DNA of 64,000 bases from Leptospira noumeaensis. GTDB lineage: Bacteria > Spirochaetota > Leptospiria > Leptospirales > Leptospiraceae. Made by a program: the position numbers and the translations under genes. Under the pieces are notes generated by a model. It had not been told where the DNA came from and made no database searches. It saw nothing but the letters and a program-made list of their open reading frames with translations. Positions 59,560 through 64,000 of the stretch are shown piece by piece. The stretch is taken from assembly GCF_004770765.1 (NCBI RefSeq), contig NZ_RQFK01000007.1, positions 186,001 to 250,000 of the forward strand, in the 5' to 3' direction. Positions within the stretch are counted from its first letter, which is position 1; every line of letters starts with the position of its first letter.

Positions 59560-60423
59560 ATGACCAGAGGATACACCACACCTGTCACTGAAATTTCAGA
59601 AAAAGACTTTGAGGCACTGGTCACACTTGCCCTCGAAGAAGATTTACCTGCCGGAGATGTCACAACCGATTCTTTATTTGATTCGAATGAAAATTGTAAA
59701 GCTGTCCTCCTTGCTAAAGAAGAGGGGGTTTTATGTGGACTTGCGGTAATTCCATGCCTACTTCAAAAAACAAAGTCCAATGTGAAATGGACTCCTACGC
59801 TTTCTGATGGAGCGATCCTTTCCAAAGGAACCATCATCGGATCCTTGGAAGGATCACTGGTAAGTGTTTTGAAAATGGAAAGAATTTTGTTAAATTTTAT
59901 CCAATACCTTTCGGGGATTGCAACAAATGCAAGTAAGGTGACAAAAGAATTTCCAAATCTATTAATTTTAGATACAAGAAAAACCCTTCCTGGTTATAGA
60001 AAACTGGCCAAGTACGCAGTGTATATGGGAGGTGGTGCAAACCATCGGTTAAATTTGTCTGAGATGGCCATGTTAAAAGACAATCATGTAGCAAAAGCTG
60101 GATCCATCCAATCCGCTGTACAAATTGTTCGAAATGCTAATCCAGGAAAAAAAATAGAACTAGAAATCGACGGCCTCTCTCAATTGAATGAAGCTATCAC
60201 TTCAAATCCTGATATAATTTTGTTAGATAATTTTTCTGATTCAGATACAACTAAAGCCATTGAACTCATCAAAGAGAAAGCACCAAGAATTCGCATTGAA
60301 TGTTCTGGTGGAATCACTCCAGACAAACTAAAATTTTTATCTAAATTTCAGGACATTGGTGTGAGTATGGGTTATTTAACTCATACTGTTAAATTTTTAG
60401 ATATAAGTTTGGATATAAAATAA
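59560..60423 (+). CDS. nadC: Nicotinate-nucleotide pyrophosphorylase (quinolinate phosphoribosyltransferase)
   Basis: A 287-residue enzyme that turns quinolinate and PRPP into nicotinate mononucleotide in NAD synthesis. Family blocks are ALEEDLPAGDVTTDSLF, LNFIQYLSGIATNASKV, LILDTRKTLPGYRKLAKYAV, GGANHRLNLSEMAMLKDNH and IRIECSGGITPDKL. Length is normal. Its stop shares the base of TAATG with the relA/spoT start, so the two are coupled, an unusual pairing of NAD synthesis with the stringent response. Confidence 0.97.
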   Translation: MTRGYTTPVTEISEKDFEALVTLALEEDLPAGDVTTDSLFDSNENCKAVLLAKEEGVLCGLAVIPCLLQKTKSNVKWTPTLSDGAILSKGTIIGSLEGSLVSVLKMERILLNFIQYLSGIATNASKVTKEFPNLLILDTRKTLPGYRKLAKYAVYMGGGANHRLNLSEMAMLKDNHVAKAGSIQSAVQIVRNANPGKKIELEIDGLSQLNEAITSNPDIILLDNFSDSDTTKAIELIKEKAPRIRIECSGGITPDKLKFLSKFQDIGVSMGYLTHTVKFLDISLDIK

Positions 60424-62477
60424 TGGGATTATACCAGGACATCAAAGACAAACAGGAGTTATTTGACGCAGTAGGGAAAAGGCTTGGACCAGAAAAAGCC
60501 ACATTAATTGAGAAGGCATATCATATCGCCGATAAAATGCACGAAGGCCAAAAACGCCTTTCCGGGGAACCTTATATCATCCATCCCATGAATGTGGCTT
60601 CTGTATTGGATGAACTTGGTTTGGATGAAAGGGCCATCGCGGCAGGACTTTTGCACGATGTTGTAGAAGATACAAGTTACAGCAAAGAGGAAATGGCCCG
60701 TGAGTTTGGTGAAGACATTGCCGCCCTTGTAGAAGGTGTGACCAAAATTTCTGAAATCAAATCCCAATCCAAAGAAACAGAAGCGGCTGAAAATATTCGA
60801 AAGATGTTACTTGCAACCATCAAAGATGTGCGAGTGATGCTCATCAAACTTGCTGATAAAACTCATAATGTTCGCACCTTAAAGTTCCAACCTGAGGAAA
60901 AACAGAAACGAATTGCAAAAGAAGTTTTGTCTCTTTACGCACCCATTGCCGGTCGTTTGGGTGTTTATAAAGTTAAATTTGAATTAGAAGATTTGGCTTT
61001 TCAATCATTACATCCAGAAGAATACCAAGAAATTAAAAAACGAGTTTCAGCTAAAAAATCCGAACGTGATGAATACATAGAAAAAATTAAAATTATCCTT
61101 AAACAAAGGTTAGCTGAGATAAGTATTGATGCTCGGATTGATGGAAGAGCAAAACATTTCTATTCGATTTACAGAAAGATGGTCACAAAAGAAAAATCAT
61201 TTTCTGAAATTTTTGACCTTCGTGCTGTCCGAATCATTACAAATGAAATTAAAGATTGTTATGGGGTTCTTGGAATTGTACACACTCTCTGGACACCGAT
61301 TCCAGGAAGGTTTAAAGACTACATCGCCACACCTAAAACGAACCTATACCAGTCATTACATACAACGGTTTTTGGGCCAGATGGTCGACCAATGGAAGTG
61401 CAAATTCGAACCAAAGATATGAATGCCATTGCGGAAAATGGAGTGGCAGCCCACTGGGCATATAAAGAATCCACTAACCTTTCTAAAACTTCGGTTATAC
61501 TGCAGAATGGTGTGGAAAATGCCTTCCGTATGAAGTGGTTGGAAATTTTGAAATCTTGGCAAGACCCAAGTCTTGATTCCAAAGAGTTTATGGAGGAACT
61601 TCAATATGACCTCCATGAAGATGAGGTATTTGTTTTTACTCCAAAGGGTGAGATCATCGAGATGCCAAAAGGAGCGACAGTTCTTGACTATGCATTTCGA
61701 ATTCATACGGATGTAGGCCTTCATGCTCGTGGTGGTAAAGTCAACGGAAGGATGGTTACACTTCGTACGGAATTAAAGTCTGGAGACCAGGTTGAGATCA
61801 TTACGGAAAAAAGTTCCAAACCATCTCCGATTTGGTTACGAATTGTTAAAACTTCTGGCGCACGTCAGAAGTTACGGGCTTATTTTCGAAAATTACAAGA
61901 AGACTCACAACGAGAAACCATTGGTTCTGTTTTAGAAACGCAATCACCTGCGATTGATGAAAACACGATCAAAGAAATCAAAAAAGTAAAAATCAAAAAA
62001 CCACATAAAACAAATCCACACCAAGAAGAATCCAAAGAATTTGGTATCTCTGTTGCGGGTTGGAACGATGTACCGGTTCGTGTTGCTTCTTGTTGTACTC
62101 CCATTCCCGGTGATGAGATCATTGGTTTTATTACCAGAGGACGTGGGGTGAGTGTTCATAAAAAAGATTGTACGACGGCAACCAAACAACTCGAATGGAT
62201 GAAAACCATTCCTGTTCGTTGGGAAGGCCCAGGGGAACCCATTCCAATTCAAATTGAAGTGCGTGCCAAAGACGTTCAAGGGATCTACTTATCTATGGTG
62301 GAATCCATTTCTAGCACAGAAACAAATATTTTGGAAGCCGGAGCTTCATCACATCCGAATGGAACACTCACCGCCAAATTTATGTTAGAAGTTGATCATT
62401 TGGACCAACTCAAAGAAATTTTGGAAAACTTAAGAATGATCCAAGGTGTGGTATTTGCAGAAAGGGTTAAAAAATAA
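60423..62477 (+). CDS. relA: Bifunctional (p)ppGpp synthetase/hydrolase, Rel/SpoT type
   Basis: A 684-residue protein. The HD hydrolase domain has EPYIIHPMNVASVL, LLHDVVEDT and LIKLADKTHNVRTL. The synthetase domain has IFDLRAVRIIT, PIPGRFKDYIATPKTNLYQSLHT and GVAAHWAYKE. RFKD is the motif of bifunctional Rel/SpoT, against EFDD in monofunctional RelA. A TGS domain (VFVFTPKGEIIEMPKGATVLDYAF) and a C-terminal ACT-type domain (IEVRAKDVQGIYLSMVESIS) are present. It probably is the main alarmone enzyme. Gene name spoT or rel would be equally fair. The last 11 bases overlap the convergent GH13 gene. Confidence 0.95.
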   Translation: MGLYQDIKDKQELFDAVGKRLGPEKATLIEKAYHIADKMHEGQKRLSGEPYIIHPMNVASVLDELGLDERAIAAGLLHDVVEDTSYSKEEMAREFGEDIAALVEGVTKISEIKSQSKETEAAENIRKMLLATIKDVRVMLIKLADKTHNVRTLKFQPEEKQKRIAKEVLSLYAPIAGRLGVYKVKFELEDLAFQSLHPEEYQEIKKRVSAKKSERDEYIEKIKIILKQRLAEISIDARIDGRAKHFYSIYRKMVTKEKSFSEIFDLRAVRIITNEIKDCYGVLGIVHTLWTPIPGRFKDYIATPKTNLYQSLHTTVFGPDGRPMEVQIRTKDMNAIAENGVAAHWAYKESTNLSKTSVILQNGVENAFRMKWLEILKSWQDPSLDSKEFMEELQYDLHEDEVFVFTPKGEIIEMPKGATVLDYAFRIHTDVGLHARGGKVNGRMVTLRTELKSGDQVEIITEKSSKPSPIWLRIVKTSGARQKLRAYFRKLQEDSQRETIGSVLETQSPAIDENTIKEIKKVKIKKPHKTNPHQEESKEFGISVAGWNDVPVRVASCCTPIPGDEIIGFITRGRGVSVHKKDCTTATKQLEWMKTIPVRWEGPGEPIPIQIEVRAKDVQGIYLSMVESISSTETNILEAGASSHPNGTLTAKFMLEVDHLDQLKEILENLRMIQGVVFAERVKK

Positions 62478-63858
62478 ACCACTGCACTTGGTTCGGTCTC
62501 AGTTTGAAATAAATCCCTTCTTCGGATTTTGTTTGTGGGTATTCAATTCCTGAGACAAGGTCGGTTAAACTCGTTTGGAATTGGATTCCTTCTTGGAAGG
62601 GAATTCTTCCCGATACTTCCGAATTTGTATGATTCCATAAAACCAGTTCTGTATGATTTCCTGTTTGAATGGCTTTCATAAATATAGAAACACCACGAAA
62701 CTCATTGTAATTCGGCAAATAAAACTTACTATCCGCATTTCTTTTGGCGATTGTTCCCAGTGCTAGTTTGTAAAATTCTTCTGAATGAGGATTTGGTATT
62801 TCTAAATCGGTGCAAATCATTTGGACAGGAATTTTTCGAGTGAGTCCCTTTTCTTGTCCTTCATGAAATAACAAAATACACTCTGAGGTCGCAAGTAGAC
62901 TAAAATAGGATTCTGAATTTTCACCAAATATATGTTTTGCTCTATCTTCGTCATGGTTTTCTAAAAATCGAATTTTTCTTAAATTAGAATTATCATTGAG
63001 ACTTTGAGAAACAGAAGAGAGTTGGTTTTCTTTCAGAACATCATAAAAGGATTTATCATAAGTGGCATCAAATCCTAATTCGAGTAATCGATTTTCCATA
63101 CCCCAATAAACTTCTGCGTAAAATTTAAAATGCGGAAAGTTTTTCCGCACAGCACGAATCACACGTTCCCAATCATAAACAGATTTTTTCCCATGAGTTT
63201 TTTCAAATACTTCGGGAAGAGGTAACATGGCCATATCACAACGAACACCATCACATTGTTTTGCGATTTCAAATAAAATTTGAATGTGTTTGTTTTCCAC
63301 ATTTGGATTTGAAAAATCCCATTGGATGGTATCTGTCCAACCATCAAAGTAAGGATCTCTTCCATGAGCATATACATTTCCATTAGGATGTTGGAATGAG
63401 TTTTTCGACTTAGCAGATGTATCTGCTTTCAAAAAAAAATCTGGATTAGAATCCACAATTGGGGAATCAATGGCCATATGGTTTGGCACAAAGTCTAAAA
63501 TTAGCTTTTTATTCCATTTTTGAATGAGTTTATATACGTTTGTTAGGTTGTCATACTCGGAAACCAAAGGGTCGGGAGTGTAAGAAAAAATGGAATATGG
63601 GGATCCATAAACATCTTCTGGTAGCAGTGGGTGTTTGGTCGCTTGGAATCCTGGCTGAAGTTCAGGCATTCTGCGTGCAATGGTTTGGGATTTGGGGCTA
63701 TTTTTCCAGACACCCATCAGCCAAATTTCATCGGCCCAAAGTATGGGAAGGGAATTTTGATTGGAAGAGAGAGCCCGTTCCAGAGGTTCCTTCATTTTTG
63801 TACAAAAAAGCCTTGAGCCTATCTCGTACAAATGGATTTGATGGAAGGGATGTTTCAT
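62467..63858 (-). CDS. GH13 alpha-amylase family protein
   Basis: A 463-residue (beta/alpha)8 protein. The chain starts at once with the first barrel strand (IHLYEIGSRLF). Conserved regions are LILDFVPNHMAIDSP (region I), GVRCDMAMLPL (nucleophile Asp), FYAEVYWGME (general acid Glu) and FLENHDEDRAKH (region IV). A C-terminal beta domain follows. There is no signal peptide, so it is cytoplasmic. The substrate (glycogen, trehalose or a maltosyl donor) cannot be told. The ATG 63858 is 9 bases into the divergent lipoprotein gene; a TTG at 63870 is an alternative start. Confidence 0.88.
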   Translation of the reverse strand: MKHPFHQIHLYEIGSRLFCTKMKEPLERALSSNQNSLPILWADEIWLMGVWKNSPKSQTIARRMPELQPGFQATKHPLLPEDVYGSPYSIFSYTPDPLVSEYDNLTNVYKLIQKWNKKLILDFVPNHMAIDSPIVDSNPDFFLKADTSAKSKNSFQHPNGNVYAHGRDPYFDGWTDTIQWDFSNPNVENKHIQILFEIAKQCDGVRCDMAMLPLPEVFEKTHGKKSVYDWERVIRAVRKNFPHFKFYAEVYWGMENRLLELGFDATYDKSFYDVLKENQLSSVSQSLNDNSNLRKIRFLENHDEDRAKHIFGENSESYFSLLATSECILLFHEGQEKGLTRKIPVQMICTDLEIPNPHSEEFYKLALGTIAKRNADSKFYLPNYNEFRGVSIFMKAIQTGNHTELVLWNHTNSEVSGRIPFQEGIQFQTSLTDLVSGIEYPQTKSEEGIYFKLRPNQVQWFIF

Positions 63859-64000
63859 AACAAAGTTCAAATATTCAAGTATAGTTCCTTCTTACGCAAG
63901 ATAGTTTTGGTTGGTTTGACAGGACTTTTGTCAATGGGCTTTTTCCTCCATTGTTCGGAAGAAGATACAAAAGAATCCTTGTCGAAGGTAAATGATCTTC
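63850..64000 (+). CDS. Lipoprotein, N-terminal part only (runs off the window)
   Basis: The open frame from ATG 63850 gives a basic n-region (FKYSSFLRK), a hydrophobic core (IVLVGLTGLLSMGFFL) and a Cys in LHCSEED that fits a lipobox. In-frame ATG codons at 63832 and 63841 are alternatives. The mature part has only about 13 residues in view and cannot be classified. Its start overlaps the 5' end of the GH13 gene on the other strand, so promoters for each must lie in the other's coding sequence. Confidence 0.6.
   Translation, partial: MFHNKVQIFKYSSFLRKIVLVGLTGLLSMGFFLHCSEEDTKESLSKVNDL

Overview
The window reads as chromosomal DNA of a spirochaete, almost certainly Leptospira and probably a free-living (biflexa-type) member. 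I infer this from gene content: a tandem pair of FlaA flagellar sheath proteins, a P83/100-family protein, a GreA with a huge N-terminal extension, lipoproteins ahead of 7TM sensor modules, many TPR lipoproteins, frequent TTG starts, and moderately AT-rich DNA. No phage, insertion sequence, CRISPR array or rRNA is visible. Gene density is very high: no gap between genes exceeds about 210 bases (the longest is 50538-50744, which holds a terminator and the greA leader), and many neighbours overlap by 1-70 bases.

Layout. 1-2434 (+): the end of tyrA, a NamZ-like muramidase without a signal peptide, and a LemA lipoprotein. 2435-6762 (-): a four-gene set of a 7TM protein, two SGNH-hydrolase-like membrane-anchored proteins and an AlgI-type MBOAT acyltransferase, probably a cell-surface O-acylation machine. 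6857-8935 (-): tRNA-Val(GAC), a very short UvrD-like helicase and a methyltransferase. 9016-16820 (mostly +): an FN3-like/TPR protein with a TPR partner, then an overlapping set of a 4-TM sensor-like protein, a TPR protein, an RHH protein and a degenerate PIN-like protein. 16782-20623 (-): serC, a secreted protein, rpiB and a LamG-like secreted protein.

20748-29258: a P83/100 protein, a TPR protein, ilvB-ilvN (branched-chain amino acids), a secreted HExxH protein, trxB and a TPR lipoprotein. 29356-32695 (+): xer recombinase, an RsbW-like kinase, hslV and hslU. 32749-35444 (-): an atypical GHKL ATPase-like protein and a pabB-pabC fusion (folate). 35533-40784 (+): a stand-alone lipoyl domain, a metallophosphoesterase, Mrp, a UVR-motif protein, a GGQ ribosome-rescue factor and a 7TM SpoIIE phosphatase.

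40873-44556 (-): a HerA-like ATPase and groES-groEL, the latter controlled by two CIRCE operators that bracket the promoter. 44730-47758: a lipoprotein-type 7TM hybrid histidine kinase convergent with a NarL-type response regulator. 47946-50537 (+): a cyclic-nucleotide-binding protein, a PUR-like nucleic-acid-binding protein, flaA2 and flaA1. 50745-55294: long GreA and a convergent M23 peptidase-like protein. 55418-59487 (+): LptE-like lipoprotein, Fur-family regulator, tgt, a STAS anti-anti-sigma protein and a LysM lipoprotein. 59560-64000: nadC, rel/spoT, a GH13 protein on the other strand, and the start of a divergent lipoprotein whose 5' end overlaps it.

Functionally the window mixes housekeeping metabolism (TyrA, SerC, IlvBN, PabBC, NadC, RpiB), protein quality control (GroESL, HslVU, ribosome rescue) and signalling. 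The signalling set includes all classes of a partner-switching pathway (RsbW-like, SpoIIE phosphatase, STAS) at separate loci, two 7TMR-DISM-type sensors, (p)ppGpp synthesis and cNMP binding. The least explained parts are the O-acylation cluster, the membrane-sensor/TPR/RHH/PIN-like operon, and the FN3/TPR pair.
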